NCBI GenBank assembly: GCA_963969495.1
Contig: OZ018333.1
Span: 16,091,937 to 16,155,936, forward strand
Direction of reading: 5' to 3'
From: Ceratothoa steindachneri
Taxonomy: Eukaryota; Arthropoda; Malacostraca; Isopoda; Cymothoidae
Length of the DNA stretch: 64,000 nt
Under the pieces are notes generated by a model, which saw nothing but the letters and a program-made list of their open reading frames with translations, was not told the DNA's origin and did no database searches. The position numbers and the translations under genes are program-made. Within the stretch, counting starts at the first letter, position 1, and the number at the start of each line of letters is the position of its first letter. Positions 32,086-42,195 of this stretch are shown piece after piece.

Positions 32086-33075
32086 CAGTTGTTTTCAATC
32101 TTTTTATGATAATGGCACCCTAATTGCCATTTAGAAGCAGCTGTGGTACTCCAACATAAAATAACATGTATAAATACTGAATTATGTGGAAAGCAATTCA
32201 AAATTAACCACAATTGACATTTAAACTAATTTAATCAAAATAAATCTTACATTATAAATTTAATGGAAAATTGAGCTTGATGAGTATCGCATAATTCTTT
32301 AATATTGGGGAATATAGTTAATGAGGCAAATCTCATTTCTTCATTCACTGTCTGCAATCTTTAGGCTACATTCACTGTCTGCAATCTTTGGCTACATTAA
32401 TGTGATCACTGGTAATCCAGAAATAATAAAGCTCCATTTCAGAATGCTTTAGCTTTAAGCAATGATCATTTCTCATTACAACAAGCTCTTCTATTTCTAT
32501 CTGAGATAACTTGTATGTTAACTTAGATCTAATGAATGGTTTTTGTATCCACTCACACTTTTCATTAGATATGGCTGAAAAGTATTCCTCAATTGTTTTT
32601 TCAGTCTTCCCAAATGCTTTAAAATCAACTTCTTTTTTTTTTTTTACTTCCATTCATTTGCTTCCAACATATGTTTTAGGTAACATACCATAGTTTCTAT
32701 TTCTTACTTTTTTAAACCAAAAATCAAGTTTCTCTGAAAGCATGAAGTTTATCTATCAATGTCAAATATCTTTCTCTTCTACTTTTCATTTGGGTGTTCA
32801 ATCTATTTAGAATGTCATAAATATCTGCTAGGTATACCAACAATTTTCCTCTTATTTCATCTTCTGACAATTAAAAAAATATCTTTGAAAAAAACAAATA
32901 TTTTTAGCTAGTTTCAAAATACTTTCAAGTTTTGTTAGATGTTTATTAATGTTTGAAATACATATTTTTTGCAATTTGGGCATTTTAAAGATAATTTATT
33001 GGTAATCCCATGGGCACCCTTAGTTGCTTCTTGTATCATCCAAATGTGTCCTGATACCCAAGTTAAAAACCACTG
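32086..33075 (-). mobile_element. hAT DNA transposon (990 bp) with perfect 8-bp TSD
   Basis: The ends are CAGTTGTTTTCAATC on the left and, in reverse, CAGTGGTTTTTAACTTGGGT on the right, the CAGTGGTTxTxAAxx type of hAT terminus. CTCTAGAT lies exactly outside both ends (32078-32085 and 33076-33083), the 8-bp duplication expected for hAT. On the minus strand 32653-32372 encodes KCEWIQKPFIRSKL, KLSQIEIEELVVMRNDHCLK and MELYYFWITSDH, the region just before the C-terminal dimerisation domain of hAT transposases. It is degenerate and internally deleted, so inactive. Confidence 0.88.
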
Positions 33076-33083
33076 CTCTAGAT

Positions 33084-34617
33084 GAATACAAAAAATAGAA
33101 TAACTTAATGTCACCCACCGAGATTATCCCTGCTGTAACCTACAGCAACCTTAAAATACTGCCTGTCTTGTCTTGTCTCTCTCTCAATCAACTCTGAACC
33201 TTTTTCAATATAGTCTTTAGTCTTATTCTCATAGTTGCTTTGCCTTTTCATTATGATGTATTGCGAAGCATTTTCAGTATGATCTTATAATTTTGAAAAG
33301 ATATTTTTCAATCACTTAGTCTCCATTTCATTAAATGATGGTAAATAATACTCAATCAACTTGTAGGAGAGGCTGGTGATGGAGGGAATTTTTTTTGTTT
33401 TTTTATCTTTGAGTGAGCACTCAATATTTTTGAGTCGATGGTGCAAAGGATTCTATGAAATTATGAACTCAATCGCTGCTTGTATCTATGGTATTTGGAT
33501 GTTTACCAAAATAAACTACCACAATTCAAATTTTATAAAATTTTTAAAATTCTGCATGGATCGCTATGGCTTAAGAAATGAATCATGGAGATCAGTCTGA
33601 TGGAAGACTCCTGATATCCTGCAGTCAAACTGCCTAATGCTTCACATTAAATCCATCTAGTTGTCCGAAGGGAGACTCTGAGGAGATCCAATATAGTTTT
33701 TATTTACACAAATACACTAAAAAATTTTATAGTTACAAATATCACTCAGAGCAAATAATATAGCCCCCTCCCCCCAAATAATGACAAAAATAAAAATATA
33801 TCCTCTTAGCAAAAAAAACAACTTAACTGGCAGGACAAGTTACCACAAATGGCAAACTTTTATGAGTCATGTTACCCATAGGGCCCAAAGAGTGGGATAA
33901 AAGATGTCACTCTCAGTCAAAGGCACTTTTAAGCATTCACACCACTGATATCTACACACATTCAAACATCCACATCTATAACATCTACTCACTCATACCA
34001 ATAACAACTATACACACATTCAAATATCCACACCAATAACAACTACACGCTCATAAACATACAGGCAGACTTAAACCTTACCTGGTAACCTCACCACCTC
34101 TTTTCATCTTTGCCAAGTAGCTTCACTAAATCAGTCACTCACAAAATTCCATTTTCCTATACACTAATAGCTCTCTCTTATGGAAAAATAAATATAAATG
34201 TATGAATGATGGATCCTGGAAAAGAAGATCAGGATTAGGCATTTACATGGGAGAGGGGAGGCAAATATAAAACCACTACATACAGACTGTGCAGGGGTCT
34301 TTAATTGATATATCAGGGAGAGAAATGGTAGTTTCTTGATAATTTTTTTTCTAGATTTTATTATTATCCTATAATATTAGCACATTCCTTTATAAATTAC
34401 CTTAGTATATATAAATTATTGTAATGGAAAAAATTCCTTTTTACTATACTTCTGGAGAGATGACAAAAAAAATGCTGCAAAGATCTACATATCGATGATT
34501 TGGATAATAAAAAGGTGTTGGGAATTATAATAACATTGTAATTCATTTAATTCATACAATAATTTTTTTTCACACTTCTTTATACTTTATTAAATTATAA
34601 TTAATAATTAGAATTGA
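33084..34617. other. No gene recognised; short CA-rich repeats near 33950-34060
   Basis: ACACATTCAAACATCCACA (33957) and ACACATTCAAATATCCACAC (34014) with CCAATAACAACTA units form an imperfect short repeat. The frame at 33376-33600 has a hydrophobic stretch but no recognisable domain and no splice borders that I could support. Confidence 0.35.
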
Positions 34618-34794
34618 GTGAAGTTTTTATATGATTTAAATTTTAATAAGGATGATTGCGAAGAAAGCTCAGCTCAAAAGATCAAGGAAGAATCTTTTGA
34701 TTCGTGTGATAAAAAAGAGCAAGGATTTATTGGTCAAGAACAAGCAGTTGGTGATTGTGATGAAATGTCACAAAATTGGGCACTTAAAGAGGTA
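34618..34794 (+). CDS. Candidate host exon, acidic, with GT donor
   Basis: An open segment (LNFNKDDCEESSAQKIKEES, then CDKKEQGFIGQEQAVGDCDE and MSQNWALKE) ends at a strong splice donor, GAG|GTAAGT at 34794. It is rich in Glu, Lys, Asp and Ser. In-frame TGA at 34615 means the exon must begin after that; AAG|TTT at 34624 is a possible acceptor downstream of a T-rich tract. Acidic KxEE-type exons of this sort are common in front of zinc-finger exons of arthropod genes, but no finger is seen nearby. It resembles the candidate at 54703, which has the same strand and donor phase. Whether it is transcribed cannot be told from sequence. Confidence 0.35.
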
Positions 34795-35049
34795 AGTGTT
34801 TTGAGTCTTGTCTTCTGAAAGACTATTGATCATTCAATATCATTAGAAGTTCTGGAATCTCCTCTGGATTGATCCACTCATTTGCTGGGTTTTAAATATT
34901 ATTTTATTTATAATTCAAAGCATAAGATATGAATTGACTTTGTGATGGAAGCAGCATTTTCCTTCAGTCAGACCTATTTATTATGACAGTCTTTTCCTAG
35001 AGACTCATGATCAAAGTTGAAGTTAAAATGTCTGCAAGGTACACAAGTC

Positions 35050-35325
35050 CATTTGTCTTTGTGGTACAATGGTAATCACTCTTACCAAGGTGAGCAAATG
35101 CTAACTGAAACTTGATCTTTGTCATCACTTTCTCTGCCTCAAAAGTGCTCCATAGGTGGGCCCCCTGTGTAGCCTGTTACACTTGGTATCCACAATAGCT
35201 GCACATCTCCCCAGCCTGAGTGTAAATTAGGAAGGCCCTGTCCCTAGTTTGACTTTAACTCTATGATGGGGTCAGGGAAAGTTGTCGGTGCGCTTTCACC
35301 TCACTCCCTCTCAGCAATTCTTTTA
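35050..35325 (+). mobile_element. Possible SINE-like repeat ending in an ATT array
   Basis: TTTGTGGTACAATGGTAATC (35055-35074) resembles a tRNA 5' half with an A box, but no B box is clear. The following 200 bases have no coding frame, and an (ATT)n tract starts directly after. A degraded SINE with a microsatellite tail is one reading. Confidence 0.35.
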
Positions 35326-35489
35326 GTTTTTTATTAGTATTATTATAATTATTAACATTATTATTATTATCCTTATTATTAGTTATAATTATTAGCATTA
35401 TTATTATCCTTTATTATTATTTAGTATAATTTTTATATTATTGGTTATTAGTATTTATTGTAATTAATTATTATTAGTAGTATGTTATT
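35326..35489. repeat. (ATT)n / (TTA)n microsatellite, left half
   Basis: Irregular ATT units dominate (TTATTATTATCCTTATTATT). The array continues after the mariner element at 36833-36865, so the transposon is inserted inside it. Another (ATT)n tract is at 37255-37310. Confidence 0.8.
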
Positions 35490-36832
35490 TACAGGGTGAC
35501 CACAAAAACACTCCTTAATTTCAAATATATTTTATAGCAAAAGTTAAATGAATATTCTTACAATTTTGGTGCCAACAGTTGCATAAAGTAATATAGTTTC
35601 CTTCCTCATTTGTAGATTTTACTTGATCATCTAGATGGCAGTGTAACCCAAGATGGCGTTCACTCCACAACAATGTAGCTGGTATATATTGGAATTTGAC
35701 CCCAAAATGTGTTACAAATGTGCAACATGCTTTCAGACACATTCGTCATTGGAATCCACTTACTAACAAGTCCATTTTGAATGGGTACAGTGATTTCAGT
35801 GAGAGGTGATGCATCTGTGACTAGAGAAAAGGACATTCAGGCCTTCCATTGGTGTCAGAGGAAGTTGTTGATAGGGTCAGAGAAACTTTTATTCACAGCC
35901 CCAAGAAGTTGACACACAGATGTAGCTGAGAGTTAAGAGTCCCACAAAGCACAGTAAGCAAGATCTAATGCAAACGCTTGAGGTTTACCCCTTACAAGCT
36001 ACAACTGGTCCAAAAGTTATACCAACCAGGCAAGAAATGTGCTTTGAATTTTGCGGCAATCTCCCGGCATTAATAGAAAATGATCCTGATCTGCTGTCAA
36101 AGATCATTTTCAGTAATAAAGCAACCTTCCACTTAATTGGAAAGGTCAATAGGCATAATGTGAGAATATGAGGGACTCAGATTCCAAATGCTACCCTGGA
36201 GGTAGAATGTAACTTCCCAAAAGTTAATGTGTTTTGTGCAGTAACAGAGTAGTCTGTGTATGGACCATTTTTCTTTGAAGGACCATCTACTGCTGGGCAA
36301 ACCTACCTGGAAATGTTAACCAACTGGTTGATTCTAAGACTAGCTGCTAGAGGTGGTGACTACATTTTTTAGCAGGACGGTGTACTGGTCTCTTGCTGTC
36401 TTTACATTTCTCAGCGTGAACTACCAAACAGAGGGATTGGCTGTGTTGGGCAATATGACAGGGTGTTTTTCAAATGTTCCCCTGGAATCACCAGACAACT
36501 GTTTGTGACTATTTCCTTTGGGGACCTGTCAAGGACAAAGTTTATGTACCTCCATTACCCGTGACCATAGATGAAATGTAGGAATGCATCACTGAAGCTT
36601 TATATGCGATTACGCCAAATATGTTGCAAAGAGTCTGGACCGAGCTTGATTATCCATTTGATGTTTACTGGGCAACATGAGGGGCACACATTGAGTGTCT
36701 ATGATATCAACCAATACCACATGAAACTTTATTAGTTTATGCAACTGTAGGCACCAAAATTATAAGAAAATTCATTTAACTTTGCTATAATATATATTAG
36801 AAATTAAGGAGTGTTTTTGTAGTAATCCTGTA
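35490..36832 (+). mobile_element. mariner/Tc1-like transposon with about 110-bp TIRs
   Basis: The left end reads TACAGGGTGACCACAAAAAC and the reverse complement of the right end TACAGGATTACTACAAAAAC; similarity continues for about 110 bp through ACTCCTTAATTTC and CAGTTGCATAAA. The element lies inside an ATT array. TTATT is present on both sides, but in such a sequence it is weak evidence for a target duplication. The transposase is a pseudogene (35653-36690). Confidence 0.82.
35653..36690 (+). pseudogene. mariner-like transposase pseudogene
   Basis: From ATG 35653, MAFTPQQCSWYILEF begins the N-terminal helix-turn-helix part of a mariner-like transposase common in arthropods. Later pieces are LPALIENDPDLLSKIIFSN, then ATFHLIGKVNRHNVRI where DEATFH is usual (first catalytic Asp replaced by Asn), VYGPFFFEGPSTAGQTYLEM, GGDYIF*QDGVLVS where QQDGAPPH is usual (second Asp present but Gln turned into a stop), and VWTELDYPFDVYWAT near the end with GAHIE. 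Several stops and shifts. Family length is about 340 residues, which agrees with the span. The copy cannot make an active protein. Confidence 0.8.
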
Positions 36833-36865
36833 TTATTTAATAATATTATTATTTATTATCACTAA

Positions 36866-37540
36866 CTATAATTTAAGAATGGGATTTCTGGAGTATTTGA
36901 ATAATAATTTCATCTTAGTTTGGTTATGAATTAATTATATTTTAAATTTTTATCAAGGTAATTTCTAAGAATTTCTTTAGAGTTTGAAAACACAAAATAG
37001 TTTAGTTCATAAAAAATAAATATGATTATCCAATGCTTTATAATGTTTTAAAAGAAAATGAATTACAATTATTTTATCTATAACTATATTTTGGCAACAT
37101 GATATTTTGAAAGGGGGGGAAATTTAGTTTAGAGTTCCTTTTTAAAATTATTATAATTGGCGAAGTTCAGAAAAATTATAAAAATTTAACCATGGCTGCT
37201 TTTTTTAGATTTTAAATTTTAATCTTAGTAGTGAAGCCATTGCCTGGTTATGTATTATAATTATTATTAGTATTATTATTAAAAGTTATTACTATTATTA
37301 TTATTATGGCCTCTCCACTCAACCTTTTCTCCCTGCACCCTGCACTTTGCACCAGGAGGAGTGTTTCCACCTATATAGAGTTCATTCAAGTAGCTATGGT
37401 ACCTTGGTAGAATGCATGCCATCCTGCAATCACCTAGTACCAGGGTATGATAATAATAGGTGATCACCCACCCTACTGATTAGTGAACCTGTCTATCTCT
37501 CCTTCCTTTTATTATATACACTTTTATCCCTTTCTATACT
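36866..37540. other. AT-rich, (ATT)n tract at 37255-37310; no gene recognised
   Basis: The stretch 37390-37460 (TAGCTATGGTACCTTGGTAG) has a tRNA-like A box and may be part of a SINE that starts in the ATT tract, but no B box is convincing. The minus-strand frame at 37279-37467 has no domain. Confidence 0.35.
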
Positions 37541-37745
37541 TTCTCCCCTATCCACAGAGGTTCTGGCTGCCTGTCACACTTACATCCTTTTAGGAGACTT
37601 AATCAAGTGGCATTTTATACTGTGAAGTCTGTACCTTCTGCCAAGGCCAAAAGCCTGCTAGGGTAAGTTTTAGGTACAGGGTGTGCTGGACTGTAGAATC
37701 TGCTCACCTTCCTCTAGTACAAATATAAAGTGGCTATGACACTAC
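37541..37745 (+). repeat. Dispersed repeat, pair with 55345-55560
   Basis: CCACAGAGGTTCTGGCTGCC with the later GTGCTGGACTGTAGAATCTG and AAGTGGCTATGACAC match CCAGAGAGGTTCTGGTGACT, GTGCTGGATTGTCGACTCTG and AGGTGGCTATGTGGG in the other copy. Both lack coding frames, and a SINE body is likely. Confidence 0.55.
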
Positions 37746-37952
37746 ATTCTTTAATGGTTATAGTTTCAGGACAATTTTGCCTAAATAGCAGATGGGTTGG
37801 CAAAGCCATTCAATGCTGGACCAGGACCGATTATGTATAAATGATCATATTCTGGAATTTCTGATCCAAGGGAGACTTTTCTCTTAACCTCCTCGCTCAT
37901 AGGGAGGTCATAGTATCTACTTTCCATGAGGCCCCTTTTTCTTTATTACTGT

Positions 37953-38741
37953 TGTAGCGGGCTGAAAATCTATGCTCTAATCCCAATCATTCCAACCCGC
38001 TTCCTACACTAATTCGGACATGAGAAATCGAAGGAGAATGAAACGGATTGTATATACAGTCCTTTACTTACAAAAAAATACAATAATATTTACAAATATA
38101 ATTATAATTTATATTTACAGGAAAAATAAATACAGGTGCGCACTCAAAATAAGGCCAAATTCCCCAATCCAAACAAGATACAAAGATTATAACAGGCGAA
38201 GAGAACAAGTTTACACAAATAGATCCACACAACAAAATGAAAAAAACAAATAACTGAATGAAAAAGGGGCACGGGACTATTACTTATGCGCTGGAGGTGG
38301 GTGGTAGTAGGCCAATATAAAAGATAAAAGGGGGTAGGCTCATCAGCCAATGCAGGTGGGCAGTGCAGGTGTCAAACGAGGTATGAAAGCCCTCTGTCTC
38401 AGGGCTGGGCGGAACACTCGCCTAGAGAACCCCTCTTGCAGTCTGTCCAAGCTTCCACTCTCTAAATGTACATCCAAGTACGCACAATGAATTCCAATCT
38501 ACAGCTTTGACAATTTCTTTAAATATTTTTTATATTTATATTTGATAAAAGATTCTGTTTCAAACTATAATCTCTGAAAAGAGAATACAAACATCAATAA
38601 AATTGAAAAAACAAAACAAAATTTAAATTCCAGTTATTCACACACACCCATTTGCACAGAGGGAGGGAGAGGGTATTGGGGAAAAAAAAGGTGGGAGAAT
38701 GGCCCTTTATACACACACACACACACATTCACTCCACCACA
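37953..38741. mobile_element. Solo LTR (789 bp), 4-bp TSD CTGT
   Basis: It starts TGTAGCGGGCTGAAAATCTA and ends with CACTCCACCACA, so it has TG...CA ends. CTGT precedes (37949-37952) and follows (38742-38745). It matches 61833-62722 over most of its length (for example CCGCTTCCTACACTAATTCG, then GGACATGAGAAATCGA; GCAGGTGGGCAGTGCAGGTG). No internal retroelement sequence is attached. A 4-bp TSD fits Ty3/gypsy or BEL. It contains a CA microsatellite near its right end. Confidence 0.85.
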
Positions 38742-38839
38742 CTGTGGCTATGGCGACAACAGAAAGTGATATTGAACAACCACAGGCGCATGGAGCTCCG
38801 CCTCTAAGCTTGGCCTTGTCATCCATAGATGGCAGGGAG

Positions 38840-39735
38840 GATGAGAAAAATTGAGGAACTTACTCCTTTCCTAGGGCTATGGGTCCAGGGGTTTCTCCCT
38901 CATCCCCTTCTGTGGATGGTTCCATCTTTGAATGAATTACAGTCCCCCATATTCTATCACAAGGAATTGCAAAGACGGTAGGCAAGCAGCCTATAATATA
39001 CCACTCCTGGTGGGAGCAACTCAATATGGCCAACCCCTTTACAGGGGTGGGGGCAAGGGAAAGTGGGCCATGTTGGGCCATGCCCCATGCAATCGTGCAA
39101 TTTCACATTTTTACATTGCTGGGGCTAGGGGTTACTGCCTTCCCTCTCTTCCCTGATGGAGGCCAGTTCTCTGGACATAGACTTGACTGCGATGGAAGAT
39201 AGCTTGAATGGGATCTGTGATGTCTTGGGGGAAATGGCCACATGGAGGCCTGTCTCTTCCCTGGACATGGTCCTGGATGTGAGTCAACCCCAGATGGTAG
39301 GATCTTCCATGTGGTTGAAGCCATGTTCAGTGGCAAACACCAAATCTGATTCTGCCCCTCTGCAAGCTTCTCATCAGATGGCTCATAAGGAGAAGAGTGA
39401 CCTCCTTCATCATCTTGGAGAAGGATCTTGTTGAGGCCAGGCTATCTGGCCTAAGGGCTCCCGCAGGGGAGAGAAGCTGAGTCATTCCCCACCCTCCTCT
39501 CCCAAGAAGAAAACATAAGAAGACTAAAGGTTCATCTCACTCCGGGTTCTGGGGACTGATATATCCGTTGTTGTTTTGGCAAGCAACACGACCAAGATTG
39601 GCATGTCCAGCCCTGATGCATCCAGGGGTGACAGGTCCCAGACAAGACCAAAGAGACAAATGTAGCCTCAATTACATTGCAGCCCCTCATTGAGAGACTA
39701 CCTGGCATTATCAAGGCTGCTAGCTTCAACCCCTC
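38840..39735 (+). pseudogene. LINE E ORF1 fragment
   Basis: Bases at 38850-38930 match the LINE E ORF1 start (57200-57290), and the rest matches the ORF1 at 42640-43330: compare AAGATTGGCATGTCCAGCCC (39593) with AAGATCGGCATGTCCAGTTC (43181). Near 39690 the frame reads PLIERLPGIIKAASFNPSLG, part of the ORF1 RNA-binding domain. No frame is open over a long stretch. Confidence 0.6.
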
Positions 39736-40409
39736 ACTGGGGGCTGCCTTTATTTGGTGGTGGTGTGTGTGAGGGGGGGGGGGTATTGCTTGTCCTGATG
39801 ATCTGATGAGCCACTAGGGAGGTGCCCAGCCTCCTACTCCGCTCATCATTGGGGAGAGGGCTACTCATACTCAATGGGTCGCCAAGAAATTGGTGAGCTA
39901 TGCTATGGGATGGGCTAGGTCCCTTACTACACCAATCCTGCAGGAGAGGGTTACCCATACTAGACAGGTCATCAGCTAGGTAACAGACCCAATGGCTCAT
40001 GTAAGTTTCCAGTATGGGTCAACAGCGTCACCGCCCAGAGGGATCACCTGTTAGAGTCATCCTGTGCTGAATGGTTGCATTGCCTGGCTGGGGATGTGTG
40101 TGAGGGTGGGGTCAGCTCTGGCATAGACAAACTTTCACATCACAGGGCCTGCTTTTTAAAATGAGCAGTCTGCATATGGATGTGTTTACTATGTCCTTGT
40201 TGGTTAGTACCCAGACCCTGCGCAGACTCAGTAGGTGGTGGCTCTCGGTTCCTGGGGCCAAACAAGAAATTAATGCATAGGGGTGTAAGTGTAAAAAATC
40301 CCACAGGAAAATGAAAGGCAGATTCCAAGTACTTTTGGACTTGTTCAGTTCATTTTCAAGGAATAACAAATTACTTAACAGAGGTGGTATATATAAGAGA
40401 GAGCAAAGT
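39736..40409. other. No gene recognised; internal direct similarity
   Basis: GGAGAGGGCTACTCATACTC (39851) and GGAGAGGGTTACCCATACTA (39943) show a loose duplication of about 90 bp period. A G-run lies at 39773-39782. No domain in any frame. Confidence 0.35.
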
Positions 40410-40680
40410 GGCTCCCTGGGGCCAGCTTCCCATCTGGCCCCAGCTTCCCATCTGGCCCCAGCTTATCCTCTTTTACTTTTTTCTAACAGCCTGTGTTTTT
40501 ACCCTATTTCCTCACTTTCCGTATAACCTCTCCCACAACTTTCTCTGGTCAGCCTCTAATTTCACAGGGTAGACGCTGACCAGCTTCCTCTTACCCAACT
40601 ATCCCAGATCGGGGCTAGGGGGGTGGAAATAACATTCCCTCACCCCTGAGCTCCAGTCTAGGATGGTGTGTTTTTAGGGG
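40410..40680 (+). mobile_element. LINE E 5'UTR, first half, with an 18-bp tandem repeat
   Basis: It matches 56650-56865 and 63565-63800: CTCTAATTTCACAGGGTAGA, CTGAGCTCCAGTCTAGGATG. Near its start the 18-bp unit CAGCTTCCCATCTGGCCC occurs twice with a third partial unit (40421-40460). The second half of the 5'UTR resumes at 42196, after an inserted LINE E copy. Confidence 0.7.
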
Positions 40681-42195
40681 TGTTCCTGGAAGTGGTGGAC
40701 TCGCACTGTTTTCTTATCCTTGTTTTGGACCGATGCCTCACCTGGGAGACTCATATTCGCAACGTTAGGGTCTTTTTACCTGCACCATTGATATTCTTTG
40801 CCTCAGGTGAATGTAGGGCTACTGCCTTACCCTTTTATCAATCCTTTGTTCATTGGAAGCTCAACTACGGATGCGAGATTTATGCATCTGCAGCCAAGTG
40901 TGTATTGCGGAATGTGGACTTGATCCACCACACTGGCCTTAGCTTAGCAACTGGTGCCTTCTGCACTTCCCCCATTGAGAGCCTACTTGTTGATGCTGGG
41001 GAGATATCACTCACTCTGCGACGTGCACAGTGCATTATTCACCTGTACGCATGAGCTCAGCGCCTCAGTTGCTAACAGTTCTTATTAGTGCATTCACAGC
41101 TGATCTCGACGGTGCCTATGCCACTGAGAGACACCAGTCATACCCTAAGCCCCTCGGGTTTAAGGTCAGGAAACTCCTAGAGTTAGGTATAGCTCTCGGG
41201 CTGGTGGCTCCTATGGTTCTGCTTAGGATGCCACCCTGGTGGGTACGACCTTTGACCATTTGTTGCCAGACCTCTGCTCCCAAAACTTTTACAATGCCTG
41301 GAGTATTGCGTTCGGTCTTTTTGGAGCACACTTCATGTCATGCTGGAACCGTGCCAGTGTATACGGATGGCTCCAAGTCCCAAAGGGTCAGTTTCAACGC
41401 CATATCCCCTCTCTTTGAACTCAGCGGTGTTCTGCCAGCCACTGCATCTGTCTTCATGACTGAGCTGGTTGTAATACACTGCTTGGTACAGGAGATTATG
41501 CGACAGGCCCTGAGTGCTCATGACCCCACGGTTTTGGCAAACCAAGCGGATGTTGAGATTATCTTCTGCTGGGTTCCTGGACTTGTAGGAATTGCAGAGA
41601 ATGAGCATGCCGATGAGGGCGCCAGACCAGCATTTCATTCTTCCTCACACTGATTACATGGCAGGAATATGGGCAGCTCTCCAGGCGGCTTAGCAAAGAA
41701 GATGGGAGATGGTCGATGGGAAGTTATATGCTATTGCGCCGCAACTGTTTGCATGGACTTATCCCCCAATCCCACAATGGCTTCAGGTTGCTTTGTGTCC
41801 TCTCTGAATTCAACACACTCGAAGGATACACCTCCATTAATGGAGCGTTGGCCTGCGCCTTATTGTGATGAGTGCGCTGTTGCCCAGATTTTTTGGAATA
41901 TTCTTGCTGAATGTCCCAGTCTGGGTGATCATCATGCACGTTACCCTTCCTGGTACCGGGATGAGCGGGGTCACTACCGCTTGTCCCTTGTATTCAGGAT
42001 GGGTTTGTGTACACATACTTGTGGACTTTGACATTTTGGAGGAGGCTGACCTTCTCCACTTTATTTAACTGTTTTGTTGTTGTTTCTTTGTAGGTCGCAC
42101 ATTCCTGCGCCAGGGTGAGGAGGGCCTCCCCTCAATGCTGGAGCGTGCTTCCTGCTTGTTCCCCTTTTCCATTTTTCATTTTTATATTATTGTTG
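40681..42195 (+). pseudogene. LINE E, 5'-truncated copy nested in another LINE E 5'UTR
   Basis: The copy begins within RT (VVDSHCFLILVLDRCLTWET) and continues with the thumb (NVDLIHHTGLSLATGAFCTS), SYPKPLGFKVRKLLELGIAL, RNase H (GTVPVYTDGSKSQ, FMTELVVIHCLVQEI) and, after a deletion that removes the SDSQSAL block with its catalytic Asp, VEIIFCWVPGLVGIAENEHA. The C-terminal block with CDECAVAQIFWNILAECPSL (41860-41925) ends the protein, followed by a T-rich 3'UTR. Shifts occur near 41050 and 41650. Position between two halves of a 5'UTR shows insertion into an earlier LINE E. Confidence 0.8.

Noticed and set aside
33376..33600. 74-codon frame with a hydrophobic stretch
   Set aside because: No domain, no splice sites that fit, and composition explains the hydrophobic residues (T-rich DNA).
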